DNA from: CAKSEI01 sp964403505
GTDB lineage: Bacteria; Bacillota; Clostridia; Oscillospirales; CAG-272
Length of the DNA stretch: 60,495 nt
Assembly: GCA_964403505.1 (NCBI GenBank)
Contig: CAYOFP010000012.1
Span: 1-60,495, forward strand
Reading direction: 5' to 3'
In this document: piece by piece, positions 32,370-40,831 of the stretch
How positions within the stretch are numbered: the stretch's first letter is position 1
How the letters are laid out: each line of letters opens with the position of its first letter
Position numbers and translations under genes: made by a program
The notes under the pieces: model-generated
The model's database searches: none
Told to the model about the DNA's origin: nothing
Seen by the model: only the letters and a program-made list of their open reading frames with translations

Positions 32370-32921
32370 TTGAAATATTCTTTAAGAAAAGCGATCGGAC
32401 ATTTTAGGACGATAACGAGGCACAGACATGCCGTCATACGCCATTGTGCGAAGGCAGGAATCCTCTTTCAGGGACTGCGGCATGACCTATCCAAGTATAA
32501 TATCGTCGAGTTTAAGCAGGGTGCACGTTATTATACCGGGACACGCTCGCCGAACGACGGCGAGAGAAAGGAATATGGATATTCGCTCGCCTGGATGCAT
32601 CATAAGGGCCGTAATAAGCACCATTTTGAATACTGGACTGATTACAGTCCGACCGAGCGGCGCATGCGACCTGTCAAAATGCCGCTCAGATACGTTATTG
32701 AGATGTTTTGCGACAGAGTCGCGGCGAGTAAGATATATCAGGGTGAGAAATATACGGATGATGCTTCGCTTGCGTATTTTGAGAGCGGAAAGCCTTTTCG
32801 GTTTATTCACCCGGAAACGTCCGATTTTCTCGAAAAATTGCTTGTTATGCTGAGTGAGAAGGGCGAGGATGAGACATTCGCTTTCATCCGTGATTATTTA
32901 AAAAACAATAAGGATTATTGA
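32370..32921 (+). CDS. DUF5662-type protein, unknown function
   Basis: A 183-residue soluble protein resembling DUF5662. It is rich in His: RHRHAVIRHCAKAG, then FQGLRHDLSKY, WMHHKGRNKHHFEYW and VIEMFCDRVAA. The HD-like spacing of RHD...HH...H...D suggests a metal-dependent hydrolase of HD type, but no activity is known to me. The start is TTG 32370, behind GAAGGG, only 17 bases after the right end of the folded element. It is the first gene of a run with sortase B and a SLOG protein, with a 3-base gap to the sortase. Confidence 0.65.
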   Translation: MKYSLRKAIGHFRTITRHRHAVIRHCAKAGILFQGLRHDLSKYNIVEFKQGARYYTGTRSPNDGERKEYGYSLAWMHHKGRNKHHFEYWTDYSPTERRMRPVKMPLRYVIEMFCDRVAASKIYQGEKYTDDASLAYFESGKPFRFIHPETSDFLEKLLVMLSEKGEDETFAFIRDYLKNNKDY

Positions 32922-32924
32922 GCT

Positions 32925-33896
32925 GTGAGTGAATTTGAATTTGTAAAAAATACCGAAAATAGCAAAGGCGAATTTGAAAGATCGCTTGAGGTCATATCTG
33001 CCGCTGATATCGCCCCGAAGAAGGAAAAGGAGGCGATAGGACTCGGCAGAGTAGCGTTCAATATTTTCAGATACGGACTTCTTTTTACATTTATCGGGAT
33101 ATTTGTGTATAATTCATTCAATATCGTTTCCGAGATGATCGCTTATTCCAAGGCAGATGACCTCTATTCCGATCTTGCAGACCGTTTTGAATCCGACGAT
33201 TTTGTTGTTTTGAGCGGAGATTCCGAGCCGCTTTCTATCGGCAGAGAGCCGGCTCCCGTTCCGTCTTTTGACAATATCATGTTCGGCACTTCATCAGAGG
33301 AAGAGGAGCAGAGCTCGAGCGGAGCGATCGCCCGGGCGAAAATAGAGCAGATTAAGCAGATGAATTCCGATTCTGTTGCTTGGATCATGATAGATGGAGC
33401 GAAGATATCCCTGCCTGTGGTAAAAGGCGAGGATAACGATAAATATCTCGATATAGCTTTTGACGGCACAAAGAACTGGGTAGGCTCGCTCTTTATGGAT
33501 TACCGTAATTCCGATGTCATATCGGAAAACAGGAATACTATGATATACGGTCATAATATGGAGGGCGGTCAAATGTTCAGTAACATAACAAAATTCCTTG
33601 ACGAGCGCTTCTTTTACGATAATCGGTATGTCTGTCTCTATACCGGCGAGGGAATCGCTACCTATGAGGTTTTCTCGATCTATAAGACGGATGAAGAAAC
33701 AGACAGCGCCTCGTATTTATTTGATAACGACCTTGATTTCGTTGATTTTTGTTATAAAATGAGGTCGAGATCCGTCTTTTCCTATGATATTGATTTTAGT
33801 GAGAGTGACCGTATCTTATCGCTTTTCACGTGCACGAACGGGGAAACAAAAGAGAGATATTGCCTTCAGGCTAAGCAGATAAGGTTCGAAAAATGA
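32925..33896 (+). CDS. srtB: Class B sortase
   Basis: A 323-residue membrane transpeptidase. A cytoplasmic N-terminus, a membrane segment (about 47-68) and an acidic Ser-rich stalk lead to the sortase domain from about residue 130. The catalytic set is H210 (IYGHNM), C303 (FTCTN) and R311 (KERYCL). SVAWIMIDGAKISLPVVKGEDNDKYLDIAFDG is the class B N-terminal signature. Sortases cut a C-terminal sorting motif and attach the protein to the wall or build pili. No protein in the window ends with an obvious sorting signal. The start is GTG 32925; the stop overlaps the next gene by four bases. Confidence 0.92.
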   Translation: MSEFEFVKNTENSKGEFERSLEVISAADIAPKKEKEAIGLGRVAFNIFRYGLLFTFIGIFVYNSFNIVSEMIAYSKADDLYSDLADRFESDDFVVLSGDSEPLSIGREPAPVPSFDNIMFGTSSEEEEQSSSGAIARAKIEQIKQMNSDSVAWIMIDGAKISLPVVKGEDNDKYLDIAFDGTKNWVGSLFMDYRNSDVISENRNTMIYGHNMEGGQMFSNITKFLDERFFYDNRYVCLYTGEGIATYEVFSIYKTDEETDSASYLFDNDLDFVDFCYKMRSRSVFSYDIDFSESDRILSLFTCTNGETKERYCLQAKQIRFEK

Positions 33897-34390
33897 TAAA
33901 ATCGTGTGCATTTACAGGGCATAGACCGTCGGGCTTTGATTTTGGATATAATGAGAATGACGAGCGCTGCCGCAGAATAAAAAGAGAACTGAGAGATGCG
34001 ATAACGGCGCTGTGTTTTGAGGGATATACCGCTTTTTATGTCGGAATGGCAGAGGGGGTTGATATCTGGGCGGCTGAGTGCCTGATTTCTCTTTTTGAGT
34101 TTTTTCCGAAGATCGAGATATTTGCGGTCATACCGTACAGAGCGCAGATAAACGGCATGACCGATGATTATAAAAGGCGCTATGAGCGTATTCTCGAACA
34201 TGCTTCACAGACATTTATTATCAGTGAGGAATATACGAAAAATTGCTTTAAGGCACGGAACTATTTCATGGTAGAGCAGAGCGATACCGTGATCGCCGTA
34301 TATGATAACAGTAAGGCGCGAACAGGCACGGGGCAGACCGTGCGCTACGCTGAAGAGTTGGGTAAGAGAATGATTTATATAAAACCGTGA
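33893..34390 (+). CDS. DUF1273/SLOG family nucleotide-binding-like protein
   Basis: A 165-residue Rossmann-like protein of the YpsA/YoqJ (DUF1273) group in the SLOG superfamily. Marks are CAFTGHRPSGFDFG (residues 5-18), YVGMAEGVDIWAAE, a VIPY motif and the late QSDTVIAVYDNSKARTGTGQTVRYAE with its Gly-rich loop. SLOG proteins bind nucleotides or nucleotide-derived ligands; functions range from cytokinin release to effector roles in conflict systems. It overlaps sortase B by four bases (ATGA), which is an unusual partnership, and ends at a strong terminator. Confidence 0.85.
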   Translation: MIKSCAFTGHRPSGFDFGYNENDERCRRIKRELRDAITALCFEGYTAFYVGMAEGVDIWAAECLISLFEFFPKIEIFAVIPYRAQINGMTDDYKRRYERILEHASQTFIISEEYTKNCFKARNYFMVEQSDTVIAVYDNSKARTGTGQTVRYAEELGKRMIYIKP

Positions 34391-34410
34391 GATCTTTCTC
34401 ACGGTTTTTA
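34384..34410 (+). terminator. Terminator of the DUF5662/sortase/SLOG operon
   Basis: ACCGTGAGA (34384-34392), loop TCTT, TCTCACGGT (34397-34405), TTTTA. The left arm overlaps the stop codon region of the SLOG gene. Confidence 0.88.
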
Positions 34411-34439
34411 TATTAACAGAACGACGATGACATGGTACA

Positions 34440-34458
34440 ATAACAATTGTTATATAAT
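34440..34458 (+). promoter_or_regulatory. Palindromic operator fused to the -10 of the tetR/ABC operon
   Basis: The perfect palindrome ATAACAATTGTTAT (34440-34453) runs into TATAAT (34453-34458). A possible -35 ATGACA (34427-34432) is 20 bp away, which is long. A repressor on the palindrome would block the promoter; the TetR protein encoded just downstream is the natural candidate. Confidence 0.65.
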
Positions 34459-34485
34459 ATGTGTTATCAAAAGGAGTGATGCTTT

Positions 34486-35067
34486 TTGCTGCCAACGAGG
34501 AAATATAGCCGTGAAGATATTGTCGATGCAGCGTATAACGTCGTATCTGCCGAGGGAATGGCAGATTTCAACGCACGGAGAATTGCGGGTGAGATCGGCT
34601 GTTCGACCCAGCCGATCTATCACAATTTTTCATCTATGTCAGAACTGAGAGATGCGGTCATACAGCGTGCATTCGATTTTTATATGGAATATATAGAAAA
34701 GGGAATGCAGACCGAGCGTCCCTATCTCGGCTCGGGACTTGCATATATCAGGTTCGCCCGGGATAACCCAAGGCTCTATGAGCTGCTGTTCATGAATAAA
34801 AGCGATCTGTCCGCATATGATTTTGTGTTTTTGAATGATAAGGATCAGCGTATCATTAATGTCGGCAAAGCGTTTACGGGCTTAAGCGAAGAAGAACAGA
34901 GGGAGTTTCACCTGAAGGTCTGGGTGTTTACACACGGTTTAGCCGCACTTGAGGCGTCGCAGACCGTGAATTTTACGGATGAGCAGATCGAACAGCTGCT
35001 GATAACGGCAACACGGGAGATGCTGATCGGATATAAGGAGGAAAAGACAAGTGGAAAATGTAATTGA
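34486..35067 (+). CDS. TetR/AcrR family regulator of the ABC-2 exporter
   Basis: A 193-residue regulator. The N-terminal HTH (about residues 8-55) includes YSREDIVDAAYNVVSAEGMADFNARRIAGEIGCSTQPIYHNF. The C-terminal part has VWVFTHGLAAL, the WHG-type ligand domain pattern. The start is TTG 34486, behind AAAGGAG; an ATG seven bases earlier is out of frame and soon stops. It is the first gene of a four-gene run with 17-, 1- and 14-base overlaps, and its own promoter carries a palindrome, so autoregulation together with the exporter is likely. Confidence 0.87.
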   Translation: MLPTRKYSREDIVDAAYNVVSAEGMADFNARRIAGEIGCSTQPIYHNFSSMSELRDAVIQRAFDFYMEYIEKGMQTERPYLGSGLAYIRFARDNPRLYELLFMNKSDLSAYDFVFLNDKDQRIINVGKAFTGLSEEEQREFHLKVWVFTHGLAALEASQTVNFTDEQIEQLLITATREMLIGYKEEKTSGKCN

Positions 35068-35989
35068 GGTTAAAAATCTAACCAAGGAGTATAAGGGTGT
35101 AAAGGCGGTAAATGATCTCAGCTTTGAGGTGCACGAGGGCGAGATATTGGGATTGCTCGGACCGAACGGCAGCGGCAAGTCTACGACCATTAACTGTATT
35201 CTTTCGCTTTTAAATTTCAGTGCGGGTACGATCCGTATTTTCGGCGAAGAGATGCAGCCGAACGCCTATGATGTCAAGCGTAAGATCGGCGTGGTATTTC
35301 AGGACGTAGCGGTGTTTGACGAATTATCTGTGTATGATAATATCGACTATTTCTGCGGTCTTTACATTCGGGATAAGGCAACTCGCCGACAGTATATCGA
35401 GGATGCAATCGCACTTGTGGGTCTCGGTGACTATCGGAAATTCCGTCCCAAACAGTTATCAGGCGGACTTTTGCGCCGGCTGAATATTGCGTGCGGAATC
35501 GCACATAAGCCGAGTCTTATTTTCCTTGACGAGCCGACGGTCGCCGTCGACCCGCAGAGCAGAAATAATATCCTCGACGGCATCCGTACACTGCGTGAGG
35601 GCGGTGCTACCGTTGTTTATACTACGCATTATATGGAGGAGGTCGAGATGATCTGCGACCGGGTCATTATTTTAGATAAGGGACAGGTGCTCGCCTCGGG
35701 TACATGCGACGAGCTCAAGACGCTTGCCCGTATTGAGGAAAAAGTGACGGTGGAGTGTGCCGATCCCGGTGAAGAATATATCGCAGCGATCCGTGCGCTT
35801 GAAAATGTAGATGCGGTAAGCCATGCTGACGGTATGCTGACTGTGACCTATCATCGGGGCGAAAATAATCTCGTCAGCCTGATCGATTATCTGAAAGGCG
35901 AGAAGATAAAATACAGCAGGATCTACTCCGAGCGTCCGACGCTGAACGATGTATTTCTGGAACTGACGGGGAAGGAGTTGCGTGATTAA
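35051..35989 (+). CDS. ABC transporter ATP-binding protein (drug-export type)
   Basis: A 312-residue ATPase of the DrrA/CcmA-like group. Walker A is GPNGSGKST (residues 37-45), Q-loop VFQDVAVFDEL, signature LSGGLLRRLN (canonical LSGGQ altered to LSGGL), Walker B LIFLDEPTVAVDP and H-loop TTHYMEEVEMI. A C-terminal extension (about 220-312) is typical of daunorubicin-type exporters. GTG 35051 has AAGGAGG upstream, within the end of the TetR gene. It energises the two permeases that follow. The exported compound is unknown. Confidence 0.93.
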   Translation: MENVIEVKNLTKEYKGVKAVNDLSFEVHEGEILGLLGPNGSGKSTTINCILSLLNFSAGTIRIFGEEMQPNAYDVKRKIGVVFQDVAVFDELSVYDNIDYFCGLYIRDKATRRQYIEDAIALVGLGDYRKFRPKQLSGGLLRRLNIACGIAHKPSLIFLDEPTVAVDPQSRNNILDGIRTLREGGATVVYTTHYMEEVEMICDRVIILDKGQVLASGTCDELKTLARIEEKVTVECADPGEEYIAAIRALENVDAVSHADGMLTVTYHRGENNLVSLIDYLKGEKIKYSRIYSERPTLNDVFLELTGKELRD

Positions 35990-37158
35990 TGTTTTTTCAT
36001 CATTTCAGGTATTCGCTCGGAATATTGTTCCGTGATCGGATGTTGATCTTCTGGACGTTTGCATTTCCGATCATTCTCGGTACCTTTTTCAATCTTGCGT
36101 TTTCTAATATTGAAAACAGTGAGAAGCTTGATATCATTGATATTGCTGTTGTGGAAAATGAGGAGTTTTCCGATAATACGTTCTGGCGGGAGACCCTTGC
36201 CGCCATGAGCGAGGGCGATGATGCGATCTTTTCCACCCGATATGTCGATGCCGATGAGGCGGCACGTCTGTTAGATGAGCGTCAGATCGCAGGATATCTG
36301 TGCCTGACCGAAGATGGGCCTCGTGTTACTGTCGTAAGCGACGGGATCGATCAGACGGTGTTCAAATATGCGGTCGATCAGATATTGCAGATACAGACCG
36401 TTACCGAAGGTGCGCTGGAGCTTGAGATTTCTCACGGTACGATCCCGACTGAGGAATTTGTGACGCAGCTGTACGAAGATATTGCAACTATAATCGGCGA
36501 AGAAGATACGGGACTGACTGACAGCTCTCCCGTACATTTAAGCTATACGATGATCGAGTTTTATACGTTGATCGCCATGGTCTGCCTGTACGGCGGAATA
36601 CTCGGTATGGTGGCAGTCAATTTCTGTCTTGCCAATATGAGCAGTAAAGGTAAGCGTATTGCGGTCAGCCCCACGCCCCGTTCAAAGATGGTGTTGGGCA
36701 GTATGGCGGCAAGTTATGTGACCCAGCTCGTGGGCGTTGCGCTCCTGTTTGCATATACGGTCTTTGTGTTGCGGGTCGACTACGGCGATAAATTCCTGCT
36801 GATTCTTCTGCTTGCCTTGTGCGGCAGTCTTGCCGGACTTACCATGGGTACGGCGATTGCGATACTTCTCAAGGGCAGTGAGGCGACAAAGACAGGCGTC
36901 GTTATTTCGGTGACTATGGCAGGATGCTTTTTCTCGGGCATGATGGGGATCACGATGAAATATATTATCGATACCAATCTGCCGTGGCTCAATCGCCTGA
37001 ATCCTGCGAATATGATCACCGACGGACTTTATGCGCTGTATTATTATGATACGCCCGAGCGGTATCTGACGAATCTTGCGAGCCTATTGGTTTTCGCTTT
37101 TCTCATGATCGCTCTCAGCGTATTCGGATTAAGGAGGCAGAGATATGACAGTATTTAA
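35989..37158 (+). CDS. ABC-2 type permease, first subunit
   Basis: A 389-residue membrane protein. One N-terminal membrane segment (about 17-38) precedes a large outside domain (about 40-190), then five more helices (about 190-380), the ABC-2/YhgE-like design. The cytoplasmic loop has RIAVSPTPRSKMVLG, the coupling helix type sequence. The start overlaps the ATPase stop by one base (TAATG) and its end overlaps the second permease by 14 bases. It likely pairs with that protein as a heterodimer for export of a drug, lipid or peptide. Confidence 0.88.
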   Translation: MFFHHFRYSLGILFRDRMLIFWTFAFPIILGTFFNLAFSNIENSEKLDIIDIAVVENEEFSDNTFWRETLAAMSEGDDAIFSTRYVDADEAARLLDERQIAGYLCLTEDGPRVTVVSDGIDQTVFKYAVDQILQIQTVTEGALELEISHGTIPTEEFVTQLYEDIATIIGEEDTGLTDSSPVHLSYTMIEFYTLIAMVCLYGGILGMVAVNFCLANMSSKGKRIAVSPTPRSKMVLGSMAASYVTQLVGVALLFAYTVFVLRVDYGDKFLLILLLALCGSLAGLTMGTAIAILLKGSEATKTGVVISVTMAGCFFSGMMGITMKYIIDTNLPWLNRLNPANMITDGLYALYYYDTPERYLTNLASLLVFAFLMIALSVFGLRRQRYDSI

Positions 37159-38290
37159 GACCTATTTGCGTGTACTGCGCCGCTGTCTTGCTCCCGTTCT
37201 CATGTATTCGGTGTTTTTGATCGTATTCGGCGCCTTCAATATGCAGACGAGCGAAAGCAGTATGTCGTTTACTGCCGAGCGGCCGGATGTGTATCTTGTC
37301 GATCATGACGACAGTGAGCTTTCACGGGCGATCGCAGACTATATGGCGGATCACTGCACGATGATCGACCTGTCTTCCGAGGGTGATGCGGTAACTGACG
37401 CACTCTTTTACCGTGATGTGAATTATGTAGTAGAGATCCCGAAAAACTACGGTGCTGATTTTCTCGCAGAGAAAGAGACGCAGATCACGGTAAAGAGCAC
37501 CGGCGACTACCAGTCCTCGTATGCTCAGATGTTGCTTTCGCAGTATATCAAGGTGGCACGCACCTATCTCTCGTATTCCGATAACGAGAGCGAACTTGTC
37601 GGGCACGTCTCAGAGGCGCTCGCAAACACTGCATCGGTCGAAATGACAACGACACTTGACAAAGGACCGCTTAATAAAGCGACATTCTATTATAATTTTG
37701 CGAGCTACGCGCTCCTTGCCGGTTGCGTTTATGTTATCTGCCTGATCCTCTCGAGCTTTAAGGAGGAGAAGATACGCCGCCGTATGGTAGTCAGCAGTGT
37801 GCGTGAGGGACGCTACAATTTACAGCTGCTCTTTTCAAACGGATTGTTTGCGCTTATTATGTGGGGCGTGTATGTGCTTCTCAGTATTGCGCTGATCGGG
37901 CGGGGAATGCTTAATTCGCACGGACTCGTATATATGATAAATTCGCTCGTGTTTACTTTTTGCGCACTGACCTTGGCTCTGTTTATCGGTAATCTCGTGA
38001 GTAATAAAAATGCGATCAACGGTATCGTCAATGTGGTGGCGCTCGGTTCGAGCTTTCTGTGCGGAGCGTTTGTGCCCGTTGAGTGGCTTCCCGAGCCGGT
38101 GCTTGCGGTCGCACATATCCTGCCTGCGTATTGGTATATTCAGACAAACGAGAAGCTCAAAACAATTGAGCATGTCACGGCAGATACCCTTCGTCCAATC
38201 GTGGTGAATATGGCGGTGGTTCTGCTGTTCTCGCTTGCCTTTATCGTTGCGACGCAGATCGTTTCGCATAAGAAAAGAAAAATTGGTTAA
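37145..38290 (+). CDS. ABC-2 type permease, second subunit
   Basis: A 381-residue paralogue of the preceding permease with the same plan: membrane segment (about 15-35), outside domain (about 36-180), and five helices with EEKIRRRMVVSSVREGRYNLQLL as the coupling loop. GGAGG lies inside the end of the first permease before ATG 37145. It is the last gene of the operon, followed by a terminator at 38296-38328. Confidence 0.88.
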   Translation: MTVFKTYLRVLRRCLAPVLMYSVFLIVFGAFNMQTSESSMSFTAERPDVYLVDHDDSELSRAIADYMADHCTMIDLSSEGDAVTDALFYRDVNYVVEIPKNYGADFLAEKETQITVKSTGDYQSSYAQMLLSQYIKVARTYLSYSDNESELVGHVSEALANTASVEMTTTLDKGPLNKATFYYNFASYALLAGCVYVICLILSSFKEEKIRRRMVVSSVREGRYNLQLLFSNGLFALIMWGVYVLLSIALIGRGMLNSHGLVYMINSLVFTFCALTLALFIGNLVSNKNAINGIVNVVALGSSFLCGAFVPVEWLPEPVLAVAHILPAYWYIQTNEKLKTIEHVTADTLRPIVVNMAVVLLFSLAFIVATQIVSHKKRKIG

Positions 38291-38295
38291 ATAGA

Positions 38296-38328
38296 AAGGC
38301 GCTGATTTTAATAAATCGGCGTCTTTTT
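38296..38328 (+). terminator. Terminator of the ABC-2 exporter operon
   Basis: AAGGCGCTGATTT (38296-38308) pairs with AAATCGGCGTCTT (38313-38325) through 13 positions including two G-T pairs, followed by TTT. Confidence 0.82.
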
Positions 38329-38340
38329 GTGACATCTCCC

Positions 38341-38401
38341 GAACAAATGTTCTTGACATGGACGCTGAATGGTGGTATAATATATCCGAACAAATGTTCG
38401 G
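38341..38401 (+). promoter_or_regulatory. Consensus promoter bracketed by two LexA (SOS) boxes
   Basis: Box 1 GAACAAATGTTC (38341-38352) touches the -35 TTGACA (38353-38358). After 17 bp comes the -10 TATAAT (38376-38381). Box 2 lies in CCGAACAAATGTTCGG (38386-38401) and covers the transcription start. GAAC-N4-GTTC is the LexA/DinR box of Firmicutes. The two identical boxes are 47 bp apart, centre to centre. Confidence 0.9.
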
Positions 38402-38409
38402 GGTGCGTG

Positions 38410-39627
38410 ATGGAAAGAACGATATTGCATATTGATATGAATAATTTTTTCGCTTCGGTTGAGTGCATGAAGCGCCCGATCCTGTGGGGAGTGCCGTTAG
38501 CGGTCTGCGGAGACGAGGAGGCAAGGCACGGTATCGTACTTGCAAAAAACTATGAGGCGAAGTCATACGGTATCACGACGGGCGAGCCGGTATGTAAGGC
38601 AAGGGCAAAGTGCCCGGAGCTCGTCACCGTGCCTGCCCATATGGAGGATTACGCCCGTATATCAAAAGAGGCGAAGAAGCTGTACAGCACATATACCGAT
38701 ATGGTAGAGGGGTATGGCATCGACGAGTGCTGGCTTGACGTGACAGGCAGCGGATCGCTTTTCGGCGACGGCAAAAGCATAGCGCATGATATCCGCCGCC
38801 GTATCAAGCGTGAATTCGGACTCACGGCATCTGTCGGCGTATCGTATAATAAAGTATTTGCAAAGCTCGGCTCTGATTATAAAAAGCCGGACGCTGTAAC
38901 CGTCATAGACCGTGAGAATTATCAGTCTGTCGTGTGGCCTCTTCCCGTTACGGAACTATTGTATGTCGGCAGAAAGACAGGCGAGCGGCTGAATAATCTC
39001 GGGATTTCGACGATCGGCGAGCTTGCGATGGCGGATGAAAAGTTCTTATATAAATATCTTGGCAAAAACGGACTCATGCTGAGTTGCTATGCAAAAGGGA
39101 ACGATATGAGCCGTGTCATGAGATATGACGAGGGCTATGAAGAAAAAAGCGTCGGGAATTCCACGACCGCACCTCGGGATATCATTACGGACGATGATGC
39201 GAAGATCGTTTTCACCGTACTCGCCGAGAGCGTTTCCCGCCGTCTGCGTAAGCGGGGAAAGAAAGCTACGGTGATCAGTATCAGCGTGCGCTATAATACG
39301 CTCAAAAGGTACGAGAGGCAATGTAAATGTGAGCCGACATACGTCACACGGGATATCGTGCGCATAGCTATGGATCTATACCGCACCAGCCGTGATGCGT
39401 CAATTCCCGTGCGCTCTCTCGGCATACAGTGCTCAGGCCTTGACGACGCACGGGATTGGCAGATCACTCTTTTCGGTAAGAATGAGTCGGACGCCAAAGC
39501 AGAGGACCTCGAGGGAACTATTGACGATATAAGAAAAAAATACGGCAATAATATCATAACTCGTGGAATCGTCATGACAGACAAGACCCTTTCCGGTTTT
39601 TCTCCCGCCCAAAAGAGACTTGTGTAA
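38410..39627 (+). CDS. dinB: Y-family DNA polymerase IV
   Basis: A 405-residue translesion polymerase. The catalytic motifs are ILHIDMNNFFASVE with the first Asp, and YGIDECWLDVTGS with the Asp-Glu pair. The little-finger domain is present, and the C-terminus ends KTLSGFSPAQKRLV without an obvious clamp-binding QxxLF. It copies past damaged bases at the cost of errors. I place the start at ATG 38410; a longer frame from 38329 would translate the promoter and LexA boxes. Two SOS boxes make damage induction almost certain. Confidence 0.93.
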   Translation: MERTILHIDMNNFFASVECMKRPILWGVPLAVCGDEEARHGIVLAKNYEAKSYGITTGEPVCKARAKCPELVTVPAHMEDYARISKEAKKLYSTYTDMVEGYGIDECWLDVTGSGSLFGDGKSIAHDIRRRIKREFGLTASVGVSYNKVFAKLGSDYKKPDAVTVIDRENYQSVVWPLPVTELLYVGRKTGERLNNLGISTIGELAMADEKFLYKYLGKNGLMLSCYAKGNDMSRVMRYDEGYEEKSVGNSTTAPRDIITDDDAKIVFTVLAESVSRRLRKRGKKATVISISVRYNTLKRYERQCKCEPTYVTRDIVRIAMDLYRTSRDASIPVRSLGIQCSGLDDARDWQITLFGKNESDAKAEDLEGTIDDIRKKYGNNIITRGIVMTDKTLSGFSPAQKRLV

Positions 39628-39630
39628 ATA

Positions 39631-39658
39631 TTGACAAATTCTTTATTTGTGGTATACT
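39631..39658 (+). promoter_or_regulatory. Sigma-A promoter of the phosphodiester glycosidase/cca pair
   Basis: TTGACA (39631-39636), 16 bp, TATACT (39653-39658). GAGGT and ATG 39677 follow, giving a very short leader. Confidence 0.75.
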
Positions 39659-39676
39659 TATACAAGAGGTATCGAA

Positions 39677-40831
39677 ATGAAGAAAACGAAAAGAAAAATA
39701 TTAAATACGCTTAAATGGACTTTGATCACGCTTGTTTCATTGGGGCTCGGCGGTATTATTGCGTTTTATATAGCGATAGGCTGCGGTGCATGTCCCGAGA
39801 TGCAGACCATGTGGGTGGAAACCTCGATGTCGACGTGGCATCATCACTATCTCGCCGAGTGGTTTGTTCCCCAGAGTGTGATAGACAGGGTCATGAGCGC
39901 AAACTATGTGGATGACAGCGACGTCGAGTCAAAGACCGAGATAGATAAACCCGCTCCTAAGCCGGAAGTTATAACGCCTGAGCAGCTCGAGGCGCAGGAG
40001 GAGGCAAAATATAATGCCGAGGGATATACAAAGCTCTCGTCCGGAGTTTATCTGAAAGAGGTATCCGGCTCTACAAATGCGGGAAATTTCGTCGGATATC
40101 TGATGCTTTGCGTCGATCCGTCGAGGGTCAAGCTCGTCGATACGAACAGGCAGTTTAACTGCGGTGCGACTGTCGCAATGATGATAGAGCAGCACGGTGC
40201 GATCGCCGGGATAAACGGCGGCGGTTTTGTTGACGGACCGGATTATAATTCCAACGGCGGAACGCCGTACGGTATTATAATAGAGGACGGCATAAAGGTA
40301 TGCCCGACCGGCTCAAATGATGGTACCTTCCGTATGATAGGTATGAATTCCGATGATGTGATGGTATTAAAAAACGGAAGCGCCGCATGGGCTTTAGAAA
40401 ACGGACTCCGTTGTGCGGTAACTGCCGAGGCGTATCTCATTGTCGACGGAGAGGGTGTCGATGTCGGCTCTTGGGGTGTCAACCCGAGGACGGCGCTCGG
40501 ACAGAGAAAGACGGGCGAGATCATATTCCTTGCGGTAGACGGCAGACAGTTCGGTTATTCGATCGGCGCCGATCTTCCCTCGCTCAGGGATATCTTGCTT
40601 GATGAGGGATGCGTAAACGCAGTCACCATGGACGGCGGAAGCAGTACTGTCATGGAATATGCGACATACACGGAGGACGGAGAGTGTAATGTCGAGCTTG
40701 TGAATAAACCTAATCTCGGCCATACGCTCGATGCGCAGAGGTATATCAATAATGCATGGATCATCATGCCGAAAGAGAGTGTAGAGGACGGGCAGTCAGT
40801 CGAGCCTTCTGACCCGGAGGATACACAATGA
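39677..40831 (+). CDS. Phosphodiester glycosidase (NAGPA) domain membrane protein
   Basis: A 384-residue protein. An N-terminal membrane segment (about 14-36) is followed by an acidic linker and an outside NAGPA/DUF2233 domain from about residue 115. Typical blocks are AIAGINGGGFVDG, GTPYGIIIEDG, NPRTALGQRKTGEIIFLAVDGRQ and AVTMDGGSSTVM. Relatives remove GlcNAc from phosphodiesters or act on wall polymers. GAGGT supports ATG 39677 over an upstream frame. It overlaps cca by four bases, a pairing without an obvious functional link. The role is probably in the envelope. Confidence 0.87.
   Translation: MKKTKRKILNTLKWTLITLVSLGLGGIIAFYIAIGCGACPEMQTMWVETSMSTWHHHYLAEWFVPQSVIDRVMSANYVDDSDVESKTEIDKPAPKPEVITPEQLEAQEEAKYNAEGYTKLSSGVYLKEVSGSTNAGNFVGYLMLCVDPSRVKLVDTNRQFNCGATVAMMIEQHGAIAGINGGGFVDGPDYNSNGGTPYGIIIEDGIKVCPTGSNDGTFRMIGMNSDDVMVLKNGSAAWALENGLRCAVTAEAYLIVDGEGVDVGSWGVNPRTALGQRKTGEIIFLAVDGRQFGYSIGADLPSLRDILLDEGCVNAVTMDGGSSTVMEYATYTEDGECNVELVNKPNLGHTLDAQRYINNAWIIMPKESVEDGQSVEPSDPEDTQ

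Noticed and set aside
38329..38409. An upstream in-frame start for the Y-family polymerase
   Set aside because: The extra residues would be translated from the LexA boxes and promoter. ATG 38410 fits the family N-terminus.
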